Part shown: positions 19,394-28,625 of the stretch, in pieces
Numbering within the stretch: the stretch's first letter is position 1
Layout: each line of letters starts with the position of its first letter
Source: Chloroflexota bacterium
GTDB lineage: Bacteria > Chloroflexota > Dehalococcoidia > Bin125
NCBI GenBank assembly: GCA_028874365.1
Contig: JAPPJZ010000078.1
Coordinates: 31,959-95,958 of the forward strand
Length of the DNA stretch: 64,000 bases
Direction of reading: 5' to 3'
Made by a program: the position numbers and the translations under genes
Notes under the pieces: model-generated
The model's input: only the letters and a program-made list of their open reading frames with translations
Database searches by the model: none
What the model was told of the DNA's origin: nothing

Positions 19394-19864
19394 CTACCAG
19401 CGGTAGTGAGCGAACGCGCGGTTTGCCTCTGCCATCCGGTGGGTTTCTTCACGACGCCGCACTGCGGCGCCGCTGTTGCTGTATGCGTCGAGCAGCTCGT
19501 CGGCCAGGGAGAGGTGAGCCGGCCGACCCTTGCGTCCCTGCGCCGCGGTTACCAACCAACGAATGCCGAGCGAGGTGCGACGGTCGTGGCGAATCTCGAC
19601 CGGCACCTGGTAGGTCGCGCCGCCGACGCGCCGCGGCCGAACTTCCATCTCAGGCGTGATGTTGTTCAGCGCCTGGTCGAAGACTTCGAGCGGATCCTGA
19701 CGCACGCGCTCTTCGAGGATGTCCAGGGCGCGGTAGACAATGCGCTCGGCGGTACCCTTCTTGCCGTTGCGCATCAAGCGGTTGATCACCATCTGCACCC
19801 GCTGCGATCCGTAGACCGCGTCGGGGCGGATTTCGTGTCGATCGGGCCGTCGTCGTCGCGGCAC
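19394..19864 (-). CDS. rpsG: 30S ribosomal protein S7
   Basis: S7 nucleates assembly of the 30S head and contacts the E-site tRNA. Family stretches include YGSQRVQMVINRLMRNGKKG, ALNNITPEMEVRPRRVGGAT and AAVRRREETHRMAEANRAFA. It is 156 residues. The start is GTG. It follows rpsL with a 76-base spacer. Confidence 0.97.
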   Translation of the reverse strand: MPRRRRPDRHEIRPDAVYGSQRVQMVINRLMRNGKKGTAERIVYRALDILEERVRQDPLEVFDQALNNITPEMEVRPRRVGGATYQVPVEIRHDRRTSLGIRWLVTAAQGRKGRPAHLSLADELLDAYSNSGAAVRRREETHRMAEANRAFAHYRW

Positions 19865-19940
19865 GTTGTCTCATCCATCTCTAACGCGAGCGCGTCTCGG
19901 CCGCTGCCGAGGAGGCTCGCCACACTAAAACGACCACCCG

Positions 19941-20378
19941 CTAGTGGGTGGCCGCTGTTGCGAGTCCTGCCGTCTTGCGAGTTCCGTACTTGGACCGACC
20001 CCGCTTTCGATCGGCGACGCCAAGCGCATCGAGCGCTCCGCGTACGACCTGATAACGAACGCCGGGCAAATCGCGGACACGTCCGCCACGAACCAGCACG
20101 ATCGAGTGCTCCTGCAGCGTGTGACCCTCACCAGGGATATAGGCGGTGACTTCGATCCCGTTGGTCAGTCGCACGCGGCAGACCTTGCGCAAGGCCGAGT
20201 TCGGCTTCTTCGGCGTGACCGTGCGCACCGCCGTGCAGACGCCGCGCTTCTGCGGCGAACCGCTGTCCTGGGTCGTGCGGCTGGTCAGCGCGTTGTAGCG
20301 GAAGCGCAAGGCAGGAGCCTTCGCCTTCTTGCGGGACTTCTTGCGTCCCTTGCGGGCCAGCTGGTTGATCGTCGGCAC
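19941..20378 (-). CDS. rpsL: 30S ribosomal protein S12 with Arg at the Lys88 position
   Basis: S12 monitors codon-anticodon fit and is the classic streptomycin-resistance locus. The sequence has [18 protein letters not shown], and later [20 protein letters not shown]. The usual motif is VKDLPGVRY, so the lysine equivalent to position 88 is arginine here (codon CGC), a change known to give streptomycin resistance elsewhere. The GTG at 20378 is chosen because it gives the family start [13 protein letters not shown] (145 residues). A GTG at 20426 would add 16 residues and has no visible ribosome-binding site. Confidence 0.95.
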   Translation of the reverse strand: MPTINQLARKGRKKSRKKAKAPALRFRYNALTSRTTQDSGSPQKRGVCTAVRTVTPKKPNSALRKVCRVRLTNGIEVTAYIPGEGHTLQEHSIVLVRGGRVRDLPGVRYQVVRGALDALGVADRKRGRSKYGTRKTAGLATAATH

Positions 20379-20559
20379 GCGGTTGCTCGTTCCTTGCTTG
20401 CTCTTGCTTCGAGCCGATGCGCTCACGGGTGCATCGGCACGAATACAGGGTCAAAGCCGCTGGTTGATCGGGCCGGCGGTGCGCCGGCGGTCATCAACCT
20501 CAGGTCGGCCTCGACCCTTCCCACGCCAAGCCGCCTCCGCGGCAGGCGCGTGAAGCTCA

Positions 20560-20589
20560 ACGATATCCCAACTCTAGCCAACCCTGCAA
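20560..20589 (-). promoter_or_regulatory. Possible sigma70-type promoter for the rpsL operon
   Basis: The 256 bases between rpsL and the cytochrome assembly gene hold no coding sequence that I can support. On the minus strand they contain TTGCAG, an 18-base spacer and TATCGT, a weak match to -35/-10 boxes. It would drive the whole str-S10-spc-alpha series. The match is modest and other start sites in this gap are possible. Confidence 0.25.
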
Positions 20590-20634
20590 GAATCGCAGCA
20601 CACCAGCTACCGGATCGCGTCTGTTGTCTGGCTG

Positions 20635-21552
20635 TCAGACCCCGGCGTAGGAGTGCAGACCGGAGATCCAGAGGTTGACGCCCAGATACGTGAACATCAC
20701 GGCGAAGAAGCCCAACACGACGATCCAGGCACTCCGCGCTCCGCGCAGTTGGCGCAGTCCGCGACCGTGGATGTAGACCGCAAAGATCAGCCAGGTCACC
20801 AGAGCGGCGGTCTCCTTCGGATCCCAGCCCCAGTAGCGTCCCCATGCGTCGTTGGCCCAGAACGCGCCCAGCGCGACCCCGGCCGCCAGCAGGGGAAACC
20901 CGACCAGCACTGCCCGATAGGTCAACTCGTCGCAACGCTCGGCCGAGGGCAACCAGTCGTAACGGCCGCCCAGAACGGCGACCCGCGCCGGAAATCCCTG
21001 TACCAGGTGCATCACGGCGCCACCGAACGCGACCGCCAGCACCGCATACGAGAGGATCATCAGCGCCACATGAATCGTCAACAGCGTTGGACTCTGCAGC
21101 GCCGGGACCAGAACTTCCTGCCCGCCGCTGGGGAATGCCAGCGCCGATCCGTACAGCCCGCAAGCGACCGGAAGCACGAACGATCCGGCCAGTCGCGTAC
21201 CGGCTCGCAACTCGAAGACGCCATAGAGCAGCACGATGGCCACGCCGAACGACATTGAGAACTCAAACAGGTTGCTGTACGGCGCGTGATTCAGTGCGAT
21301 CGAGCGCATTACCAATCCAGCGATGCCCAGCGCCGCCGCCGTCCACACGCTCAGCGTGGCGATCCCGCCCAGCGTCGGCGAGCGAAGCGGCTCAGGTTCC
21401 GGGGCCGGCAGCGATGGCTCGGTGACTGTGACTCGCCGCGACGCCCAGGCGAAACGGAATCGCGGCTGCAATGCGTACAGCACCGACGCCAGCGCGGCGC
21501 AGCCAGCGGCGACAAAGCTCGCCCAAAGCAAGAACAGCGCGCCCTCAGCCAT
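20635..21552 (-). CDS. CcsA/ResC-type cytochrome c assembly protein
   Basis: This is a multi-spanning membrane protein of the heme-handling CcsA/CcmC family, which presents heme for attachment to c-type cytochromes. The WWD-type signature WGRYWGWDPKETAALVTW is present. The C-terminus FTYLGVNLWISGLHSY and the histidines in ALNHAPYSNLFEFSMSF and LLTIHVALMILSYAVL are as in the family. The ATG at 21552 has GGAAGG five bases ahead, giving 305 residues. Its start overlaps the upstream deacetylase by eight bases. A ResB/Ccs1 partner is not in the window. Confidence 0.88.
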   Translation of the reverse strand: MAEGALFLLWASFVAAGCAALASVLYALQPRFRFAWASRRVTVTEPSLPAPEPEPLRSPTLGGIATLSVWTAAALGIAGLVMRSIALNHAPYSNLFEFSMSFGVAIVLLYGVFELRAGTRLAGSFVLPVACGLYGSALAFPSGGQEVLVPALQSPTLLTIHVALMILSYAVLAVAFGGAVMHLVQGFPARVAVLGGRYDWLPSAERCDELTYRAVLVGFPLLAAGVALGAFWANDAWGRYWGWDPKETAALVTWLIFAVYIHGRGLRQLRGARSAWIVVLGFFAVMFTYLGVNLWISGLHSYAGV

Positions 21553-22342
21553 CGCTGCCTTCCGAGTTCTCCGAGGCCTCCGCGTTCGCCTTCGCCTCAG
21601 CCTTGAGCGCATCCGATCGACGTGGGGCTCGCGCTTCGCCGAACGTCAATCGTCGGAATCCCTCCGACCACGGAATTCGGCCCGCTCGAGCAGCTTGCTG
21701 CGAACGGTTTCGCATTCTTTTGGCCATCTCCTCGCGATTGGGCGCCTGGACCTGCGAGGCATGGCGCAGCAGGGCATCGATTCGACGATCGAGTTGGTCC
21801 GACACGTCGACGAAGTAGTTCGGTTCATTGCTTCCGGCCAGCAGGACCGTGTTGACCCGCACCGGTTCGACGCCCGTCGCAACTTGCTCGGCGTAGGAGT
21901 TTGCGTTACGAGAGAGCGGAAAGACCGCATCCAGGGCCGCGATACCGACGGTGCGGTGATCACGATGATTGAATCCGCGATATCCGTCCCAAGTGATCAT
22001 CAGCTCTGGCCGGACCTCACGCAGTACGCGCACCATCTGCCCGCGAAACTCTGAGCCGTCCTCCACGTGGCCATCGGGGACACGCAGGAAGATGCAACGC
22101 CTAATGCCCAGCTCTGAGGCTGCCGCTTCCTGCTCCGCCTCGCGCAGGGCACCAAGATCGGCCGGCCCCAGCATCGGATCCTTGGTACCCTTGTCTCCGC
22201 TCGTGACGAGACAGAACGTTACTTCCCAGCCGTCATCCGACAACTGCGCCACGGTCCCGCCGCAGGTGAACTCGATATCGTCCGGATGCGCCATCACCAC
22301 CAGCGCGCGGCGCGCCTCCGCAGGAGCCTCGGCGTCCGGCAT
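21545..22342 (-). CDS. PIG-L family N-deacetylase
   Basis: This is a zinc-dependent deacetylase of the LmbE/PIG-L family, which removes acetyl groups from N-acetylglucosaminyl conjugates. The metal site is visible as MAHPDDIEF (residues 17-25) and NHRDHR further on. The ATG at 22342 has GGGAG six bases ahead and gives 265 residues ending in an Ala/Glu-rich tail. It directly follows an MshA-like glycosyltransferase, a pairing seen in mycothiol and bacillithiol synthesis. The substrate cannot be read from the sequence. Confidence 0.85.
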   Translation of the reverse strand: MPDAEAPAEARRALVVMAHPDDIEFTCGGTVAQLSDDGWEVTFCLVTSGDKGTKDPMLGPADLGALREAEQEAAASELGIRRCIFLRVPDGHVEDGSEFRGQMVRVLREVRPELMITWDGYRGFNHRDHRTVGIAALDAVFPLSRNANSYAEQVATGVEPVRVNTVLLAGSNEPNYFVDVSDQLDRRIDALLRHASQVQAPNREEMAKRMRNRSQQAARAGRIPWSEGFRRLTFGEARAPRRSDALKAEAKANAEASENSEGSDG

Positions 22343-22377
22343 ATCGGCTCCCAACTGCTTCGATGGGGCGTGGTGAT

Positions 22378-23676
22378 CTAGCTCGCCGCCACCAACAGGG
22401 ACTCCACCGAGTCCGGGCAACAGGAATCGCGCTGCGAGCCGGCCACCTCGGACTCGTTCAGCAGGTCCTGGTACACATCGAGAATACTGCGGGCCACGCT
22501 GTTCCAGGAGAACACGGCCATCTCGGCCGCAGCGGCGGCGCCCATCCGGCCTCGTAGCGCTTCGTCGGAGAGCAGACACTCAATCGCGGATGCGAAGTGT
22601 TCGGGACGCCGATCATTCGCCAGCAGGCCGGTCTTGCCGTGCGTGATCGTGGTCGCCAGCCCGCCGACCCTGGTCGCCACCGGCGGCGTGCCCGACGCCA
22701 TCGCCTCCACCGCCACCAGACCGAACGACTCGTAGGCCGACGGCACTGCGCAGACCGCGGCCGCGCGGTACAGGTCAGGCAGTTGCTCCCTGTCGACGGC
22801 GTTCACGAATCGCACGCGGTCGGCGACACCGCACGCGTCGGCGAGGCCGCGCAGCCGCGCACGCTCGCCGTTGTCTCGCTCGTCGCCGCCAGCGATCCAG
22901 AGCAGCGCGTTCGGCTGTGCCTGGATGAGTGGCAGCGCCTGGATCAGTAGATCGGCGCCCTTGGCCTCTTCCAGCCGGCCCACGAACAGGATGCCGGGCC
23001 CCTCGTCAACGCCGAGCTCGGGGAAGGCGGTCGCCACCCGGCAGCGAGATTCCTCCAAACCTGACGGGTGGAAGCGCGACAGGTCGATCCCGCACGGGAC
23101 GACCCGAACACGCGACGCGTCCGCTTCGTACTGTCCGATCAGGAATGCCCGCTCGTGGGATGTCGCGCCGATGATCACGTCGGAGCAAGCGACCACCTGT
23201 CGCTCGCCCGCGAGGCGGAAGGGCGGCTCGGGCTGCTGGAACATCTGCTTGACCGCACCCAGGGTGTGGAACATCACTGCGTGCGGACATTGCCAGCGGC
23301 GCGAGAGCTCGATGCCACTGAGTCCGGCTACCCAATAATGGGAGTGGACGAGGTCGTAATCGTCGCGTCCGGCCGTAATCCGGGCCACGCCATCGGTGAA
23401 CTCGGAGACGTGCGCGGCTACCTCAATCGGCGGCAGCACTACCGGTGGGCCGGCATCGACCTGGAACAGCCGCGCACCAGGCGCGAACTCCTCGACGTAC
23501 GGCGCGTCCGGCTGGTCGCGCCGTGTGAAGATGTCGACTTCCCAGCCCAGGTCAACGAGTTGGCGCGACAGCTCGGCCACGTAGACGTTCATGCCGCCGG
23601 CCTTGGTCGTTCCCGCCTTCGCCAGCGGGGAGGTGTGCGTCGACATCACGGCCAGACGCCGTCGAGATCGCCTCAT
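22378..23676 (-). CDS. GT4-family glycosyltransferase, MshA/sucrose-synthase-like
   Basis: This is a retaining GT-B glycosyltransferase. The N-terminal donor loop KAGGMNVYVAELSRQL resembles MshA and sucrose-phosphate synthases. The C-terminal half has LFVGRLEEAKGADLLIQALP and the nucleotide-sugar motif PSAYESFGLVAVEAMASGTP. It is 432 residues. The ATG at 23676 has GGGAGG seven bases ahead and overlaps the upstream gene (ATGA). It is followed by a PIG-L deacetylase and preceded by a GNAT-like gene, so it may belong to a three-step glycoside pathway. The acceptor is unknown. Confidence 0.85.
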   Translation of the reverse strand: MRRSRRRLAVMSTHTSPLAKAGTTKAGGMNVYVAELSRQLVDLGWEVDIFTRRDQPDAPYVEEFAPGARLFQVDAGPPVVLPPIEVAAHVSEFTDGVARITAGRDDYDLVHSHYWVAGLSGIELSRRWQCPHAVMFHTLGAVKQMFQQPEPPFRLAGERQVVACSDVIIGATSHERAFLIGQYEADASRVRVVPCGIDLSRFHPSGLEESRCRVATAFPELGVDEGPGILFVGRLEEAKGADLLIQALPLIQAQPNALLWIAGGDERDNGERARLRGLADACGVADRVRFVNAVDREQLPDLYRAAAVCAVPSAYESFGLVAVEAMASGTPPVATRVGGLATTITHGKTGLLANDRRPEHFASAIECLLSDEALRGRMGAAAAAEMAVFSWNSVARSILDVYQDLLNESEVAGSQRDSCCPDSVESLLVAAS

Positions 23677-24668
23677 CTCGCGACCTCCCTGGTGAGCTGG
23701 ACGCGGCGAACGACCGCGTCGCGGCCGCCCAACTCGTACTTGTACGGCTCATCACCACGCAAGAAGTTCACGCTCGACATCCCCCGCTCAACCGCATCGC
23801 GGATGCACAGCACCTTCGAGGCCAATCCAGCCGACAGGTCACGGAATTTGGGACTGTAGCCACTGTTGTATAGCAGCAGTTGATTCTGCGCGACGAAGCA
23901 CAACACCATCGCCGCGGCCTCGCCGGAGACCGACATAACATACAGCCGCAACCAACCCGCTTCTGACAGCGATGCGCTCAAACGCTCGAAGAACGAGCGC
24001 ATCTCGTCCGTCAGGAACACGGCCTTGTCGCCGCGCGAGTCCGCCATCATCGACATGAACTCCGGCATCCAGGCCCCCACTTCTTGCGGGGTCTCGACCG
24101 ATTCGAATTTCACCGCCCCGCGAAGCTGGCGCAGTGGTCGAAGCTTGCGCCGTACCTCGCGCCGATCGCGCGGGCGCAGTGTCGACAGATATGCTTCCCA
24201 GCCGTCGCCCACCTCGACCGTCGGACAAACAGCTTCCTGCTCAACGTCAACCCGCCAGCCGCGCTCCGACGCGATCGCGAACAGGTTTGCCCAGTTCGAA
24301 CCGGGTTCGATGCCGCGGAACTCCGCCGTCTGAGCATCGGACGCCTCAAGGCGATCCAGCACAGCAGAGGCGAGCGCCCGTTCCTTCCCGGCCTGCGCCA
24401 CGGGTCCAAGGTAGTCCGACACTTCGTGGTCGCCGGCGAACGTCCAATGCGTCTCACAGCGCCTGAGCGGGGCCAGGCCGACCAACTCGCCGGTGCCGTT
24501 CTCCAGCCCCACCAGCTCCAGTTCGCCGCAGGCGGATTCGCCGAAAACCGACCACCACGCCTCGCCGAACTCCGGCGTGGAGAACGGCGTCGCCGGGACC
24601 GCGCGGCAGAGCGCACTCCAGCGATCGCGCAGATCGGCGTACTGCCCGCTGACGACAGCCAAACTCAC
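23673..24668 (-). CDS. GNAT-fold acyltransferase, CelD/BioF2-like
   Basis: The second half resembles the GNAT-type domain of CelD/BcsL and FemAB-like proteins. It contains [20 protein letters not shown], then [38 protein letters not shown] and [17 protein letters not shown]. It is 331 residues when started at the GTG at 24668, which overlaps the folE stop (GTGA). The longer open frame upstream only shadows folE. No signal peptide is seen. Substrate and acyl donor are unknown. Its place before the glycosyltransferase and deacetylase suggests action on the same small molecule or surface glycan. Confidence 0.75.
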   Translation of the reverse strand: MSLAVVSGQYADLRDRWSALCRAVPATPFSTPEFGEAWWSVFGESACGELELVGLENGTGELVGLAPLRRCETHWTFAGDHEVSDYLGPVAQAGKERALASAVLDRLEASDAQTAEFRGIEPGSNWANLFAIASERGWRVDVEQEAVCPTVEVGDGWEAYLSTLRPRDRREVRRKLRPLRQLRGAVKFESVETPQEVGAWMPEFMSMMADSRGDKAVFLTDEMRSFFERLSASLSEAGWLRLYVMSVSGEAAAMVLCFVAQNQLLLYNSGYSPKFRDLSAGLASKVLCIRDAVERGMSSVNFLRGDEPYKYELGGRDAVVRRVQLTREVAR

Positions 24669-25240
24669 AGTCGCTGCGTCCCGACCAGCGAGAGGAATTC
24701 TGCTCGCGTCTCTTCCTGCTCGAGGAAACTGCCGCGCATCGCCGATGTCAGCATGCGTGAGCCGGGTTTCTTGATTCCCCGCATCTGCATGCAAAGATGC
24801 TCTGCTTCGACGGCGACCGCAGCGCCCTGCGGCTGAATCGTATCCATCAGCACGTCGGCAATCTGAGCGGTCAGGCGTTCCTGCAACTGCGGCCGTCGAG
24901 CCATTGCATCGACGAGCCGGGCCAGCTTCGAGAGTCCAACGACCCGGCCATTGGGCACGTAGCCCACATGAGCGATCCCATGGAACGGCATCAGGTGATG
25001 CTCGCACATCGAGAAGAACGGCACGTCACGGAGGATGACCATCTCGTCGTGGCCTTCTTCGAAGCCCACTGACAGCAGCGCCGGGATATCAATGTCGGGA
25101 CCGCCGAGCGTCTCCTCGTACGCCGCGACCACCCGCCGAGGTGTGTCGCGCAGACCTTCGCGATCGGGATCCTCGCCCAGCGCCAGCAGCAGATCGCGGA
25201 CGGCGGCCTCTGCTTTTTCGCGATTGACTCGACCACTCAC
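24665..25240 (-). CDS. folE: GTP cyclohydrolase I
   Basis: This enzyme converts GTP to dihydroneopterin triphosphate, the first step to folate or other pterins. Zinc ligands are visible as Cys79 and His82 in [12 protein letters not shown] and Cys150 in [16 protein letters not shown]. It is 191 residues of the common type I form. It starts with GTG overlapping the thrC stop (GTGA). Its insertion between thrC and a GNAT gene is not a standard folate context. Confidence 0.95.
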   Translation of the reverse strand: MSGRVNREKAEAAVRDLLLALGEDPDREGLRDTPRRVVAAYEETLGGPDIDIPALLSVGFEEGHDEMVILRDVPFFSMCEHHLMPFHGIAHVGYVPNGRVVGLSKLARLVDAMARRPQLQERLTAQIADVLMDTIQPQGAAVAVEAEHLCMQMRGIKKPGSRMLTSAMRGSFLEQEETRAEFLSLVGTQRL

Positions 25241-26328
25241 CGCAGCCCCTCCTCGATCGCCGCCGCCGCTTCCTCGAAGTTCGAACCGATCTCCACCACG
25301 TCAGCGCGAATCGACTCCACCGCCCGCTCAGGGTCCTTCAAGCCGTGTCCAGTAATCGTGCAGACCACGCGTTGGCCGGCCAGCGAACCGTCTCCGTGGC
25401 GGGCGATTAACCCCGCCACCGAGGCCGCCGAGGCAGGTTCGCAGAAGATCCCCTCCGCACTCGCAAGGGTCCGATACGCGTCGAGGATCTGTTCGTCGGT
25501 CGTGGCGATGATCGAACCACCGGACTCGTCTCGCGCCTCGATGGCGCCATCCCACGAAGCCGGCGCGCCGATCCTGATCGCCGTCGCGATCGTCTCGGGC
25601 CGTGCCACCGGCCGTCCATGCACCAGAGGCGCCGCGCCCGCCGCCTGAACGCCAAGCATGACCGGTCGTCGCGACGCTCGCTCGGCGTGGAAGAACTGGC
25701 AGTAGCCATGCCAGTAGGCCGTGATGTTGCCGGCGTTGCCGACCGGTATGCAGTGCAAATCCGGCGCATCGCCCAGGGAGTCGACGATCTCCATCGCCGC
25801 AGTTTTCTGACCTTCGATCCGGTACGGATTGACCGAGTTGACGAGCGCCAGCGGCAGCCGAGCGGTCAGCTCTTGCGCGAGACGCAACGCATCATCGAAG
25901 TTGCCGTCGACCGCAAGCACACGGGCGCCGTGGGCAGCCGCCTGGGCAAGTTTGCCCTGCGCAATCCGACCCTCGGGAACCAGCACGAAGGCACGCAACC
26001 CACAGCGCGAGGCATAGGCCGCTGCCGAAGCGCTCGTGTTGCCCGTCGATGCACAGAGCACCGCGGTCGCCCCTTGCTCTACCGCCTTGGCCACTGCCAC
26101 CGCCATGCCCCGATCCTTGAATGAACCGGTCGGATTGCAGAGCTCGAGTTTCAGCCAGACTTCGTCGGCGCCGGTCGCGCGTTCAAGACTCTCGGCCCGC
26201 ACCAGAGGGGTGCTGCCCTCGCCCAACGTGACGCAGGGCGTCGATTCGGTCACCGGCAGCCACTCGGCATAGCGCTCGAGCACGCCGCCGCCGGCCCACG
26301 CGCCGGTCCTGACCGTGCTGCTAGCCAT
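25237..26328 (-). CDS. thrC: Threonine synthase
   Basis: This is a PLP enzyme converting O-phosphohomoserine to threonine. The PLP lysine is Lys71 in [28 protein letters not shown] and the phosphate-cradle [15 protein letters not shown] follow. Its 363 residues match the shorter type found in actinobacteria and Bacillus, beginning with the ATG at 26328. It lies in a run with hom, while thrB and lysC are 16 kb away. Confidence 0.93.
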   Translation of the reverse strand: MASSTVRTGAWAGGGVLERYAEWLPVTESTPCVTLGEGSTPLVRAESLERATGADEVWLKLELCNPTGSFKDRGMAVAVAKAVEQGATAVLCASTGNTSASAAAYASRCGLRAFVLVPEGRIAQGKLAQAAAHGARVLAVDGNFDDALRLAQELTARLPLALVNSVNPYRIEGQKTAAMEIVDSLGDAPDLHCIPVGNAGNITAYWHGYCQFFHAERASRRPVMLGVQAAGAAPLVHGRPVARPETIATAIRIGAPASWDGAIEARDESGGSIIATTDEQILDAYRTLASAEGIFCEPASAASVAGLIARHGDGSLAGQRVVCTITGHGLKDPERAVESIRADVVEIGSNFEEAAAAIEEGLR

Positions 26329-27337
26329 CGTTGCGAACTCGCAGGTACGATTTCAACTCTCGAATTTCCTGCTCTAGTTCCTCAATCTGTCTCCGTCGGA
26401 CCTGTTCCTGCAGGGCCACGAAGCGTTCCTGTTCTTGTGCGGTGAGCGCCGATACCCCCTCGATCCGGTCGCCCAGCGACGCGACGGCGCGTTCACGGCG
26501 CGCATCGCGGGCACGCAGCTGCTCGCTCATCCGCTCAACGTTGCCGATCCGCTCCTCCAACGCCTCCGACCCTCGTTGCACTGACGCGACGATCGCTCGC
26601 GACGCATCCAGCGCCTGCAACGATTCCTCGATCCGGCCGCGCAACGCATCGACGTTGTTCTTCAACTCGTCCCATTGCTCGGCGGTCTCCTGGACGCGAC
26701 GGAGGCTCTGATACGAGAGCTCCAACCGCTCCGTCACCCCGTGCAGCTGACGCTCAAGTGCGTCGATCCGACCTTCCAGCGCACTGCTCTCGCCTGAGGC
26801 TCGGCGCAGCCCGTCGGCATTCGCCGAGATCCGCGCGCCGAGAGCGACCTGACTGTTTTCGATCTGCGACAACCGATGCGTCAGTTCGCCGCCCTCGGTG
26901 TTGACCCGACGAATCGCCTCATCGAAGACGCTCAGACGCTCGCGCAGGTCGTTCAGGGACTTTTCGCTCGCCTGTAGTCGGCGCTGCGCGTCGTTAGCCG
27001 TCTCTCGCTGAACATCGAGATCCTGGCGCACCTGTCGAATCGACGTCTCCGCGAGCTCTCGGCTCTCGTCCAGTTCGCTGCCGAAGCGCCCGAGTCGCTC
27101 GCGCAGCGCTTGTACCTCTTCCAATTGCCTCAGCGATGCCCCAACCTCGGTCGCCAGCGTCAGCGCCCGACCTTCGAGCTCACGCAAGCGTTGATCCAGG
27201 CCGCTCAGCTCTCGGTCGTCGCGCACATGCGATTGCGACAACTCAGCGGTCTGACTGCGCAGGCTCGCGATCGATTCTTCCATTCGCAGCCAGCGAGTAT
27301 CGGCGCCTTCTACCGGATCAGTCGTTGTCACAGCCAT
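26321..27337 (-). CDS. Coiled-coil protein of unknown function
   Basis: I do not recognise a family. The 338-residue product is almost entirely predicted heptad coiled coil, rich in Glu, Arg, Leu, Gln and Ser. Repeated motifs are [29 protein letters not shown] and [16 protein letters not shown]. There is no signal peptide or membrane segment, so it is probably cytoplasmic. The ATG at 27337 is used; a TTG two codons earlier is also possible. It overlaps hom upstream by 20 bases and thrC downstream by 8, so it is co-translated with threonine genes. Its role there is unclear. Confidence 0.8.
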   Translation of the reverse strand: MAVTTTDPVEGADTRWLRMEESIASLRSQTAELSQSHVRDDRELSGLDQRLRELEGRALTLATEVGASLRQLEEVQALRERLGRFGSELDESRELAETSIRQVRQDLDVQRETANDAQRRLQASEKSLNDLRERLSVFDEAIRRVNTEGGELTHRLSQIENSQVALGARISANADGLRRASGESSALEGRIDALERQLHGVTERLELSYQSLRRVQETAEQWDELKNNVDALRGRIEESLQALDASRAIVASVQRGSEALEERIGNVERMSEQLRARDARRERAVASLGDRIEGVSALTAQEQERFVALQEQVRRRQIEELEQEIRELKSYLRVRNDG

Positions 27338-28625
27338 CCTCAATCCGAAGCCGCACGCCCAGCTCGATCACCGAATCCGAGAGCTCCAACCCGTCCAACA
27401 CCCGTTGCAACGCGCCATCGCTGCAGGCATGAGTCGTCACGATCAGGTCCGCTGACTGACTCCGCTGGGGATGCGGGGTCTGCAGCACGGACGCGATGCT
27501 CACGCCCTCGGCCGCAAACACTGCTCCCAATTCTGCCAGTACGCCCGCGCGATCGGGAACCTCGAGCCGGAGATATGTCCGCACCCAGATATCCGAGAGC
27601 GGAACGAGTTGAGGCGACGGGTCGATCGGCCGCAGCCGTCGAGGCGCCTGTCCCGACGCGAGCCGACTGCCGACATCGAGAATGTCGGCCACCACGGCGC
27701 TCGATGTCGCGCCGGCGCCTGCGCCCGGACCCTCGAGCACGACCGAACCAATCAGGTCTCCCGAGACCGACACTGCGTTGAGCACGCCTTCGACCGCCGC
27801 CATCGGATCGGAGGCGGGCACCAACGTCGGATGCACCCGGAGATCGAGTCCGTCAGCGGTCTGCCGAGCCGTCGCCAGCATGCGAATGGCATAGCCCAGG
27901 TCGCGGGCGTGGACAAAATCGCGTGCCTCGAGCGAGCGGATTCCCTCGCAGTACACGTCGTCCGGTCCGACTTGTGAATGAAACGCTAACGACGCCAGGA
28001 TCGCCAGCTTGTAGGCCGCGTCGATGCCGTCCACGTCGTTCGTCGGGTCGGCCTCGGCGTAGCCCAGGCGTTGCGCCTCGGACAGCGCTTCTGCGTAGCC
28101 TTTGCCCTCTTGCGACATCTCCGTAATCATGTAGTTGGTTGTGCCGTTGATGATCGCTCTCACCGACGACACATCATTGGCCTGCAGATCTCGCTGCAGC
28201 ACCCCGATGATCGGGATCCCGCCTCCGACACTCGCCTCGTACCGGAGTTCGACTCCGCGCTCTTCCGCCAGCGCCAGCAGCGCCGGGCCCCGTTTTGCCA
28301 TCACTTCCTTGTTGGCGGTCACTACCGACTTTCCGGCCGATAGCGCCGCCTCGATACAGTCCACCGCTGGCGTCTCACCGCCCATCAACTCCACCACGAC
28401 ATCGATGTCTTCATTTCCAACGACGGCGAACGGGTCATCGGATAGCGAGAGTCCCCCCGCCGCCAGATCGGCACGCGCGGCCACGTTGCGAACCGCGGCC
28501 GCGCGGACCTTCAATCTGCGGCCGCAGCGTGCTTCGTACGCGCGGGCATTGCCCTGAAGGGCCTCGAGGACGCCGCGTCCGACGACCCCGAGTCCGAGCA
28601 GTCCAATCCCCAACGACTTCTCCAT
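27318..28625 (-). CDS. hom: Homoserine dehydrogenase
   Basis: This enzyme reduces aspartate semialdehyde to homoserine. The NAD(P) fold starts GIGLLGLGVVGRGVLEAL. The catalytic region holds VTANKEVMAKRG, EASVGGGIPIIG, INGTTNYMITEMS and EADPTNDVDGIDAAYKLAIL. A C-terminal ACT domain (LRLEVPDRAGVLAELGAVFA) suggests allosteric control, usually by threonine. It is 435 residues, and its ATG overlaps the rpsR stop (TGATG). Confidence 0.96.
   Translation of the reverse strand: MEKSLGIGLLGLGVVGRGVLEALQGNARAYEARCGRRLKVRAAAVRNVAARADLAAGGLSLSDDPFAVVGNEDIDVVVELMGGETPAVDCIEAALSAGKSVVTANKEVMAKRGPALLALAEERGVELRYEASVGGGIPIIGVLQRDLQANDVSSVRAIINGTTNYMITEMSQEGKGYAEALSEAQRLGYAEADPTNDVDGIDAAYKLAILASLAFHSQVGPDDVYCEGIRSLEARDFVHARDLGYAIRMLATARQTADGLDLRVHPTLVPASDPMAAVEGVLNAVSVSGDLIGSVVLEGPGAGAGATSSAVVADILDVGSRLASGQAPRRLRPIDPSPQLVPLSDIWVRTYLRLEVPDRAGVLAELGAVFAAEGVSIASVLQTPHPQRSQSADLIVTTHACSDGALQRVLDGLELSDSVIELGVRLRIEDGCDND

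Noticed and set aside
21545..24668. A complete mycothiol or bacillithiol gene cluster
   Set aside because: The cysteine ligase and a clear MshD or BshC are missing, so only an open hypothesis is listed.
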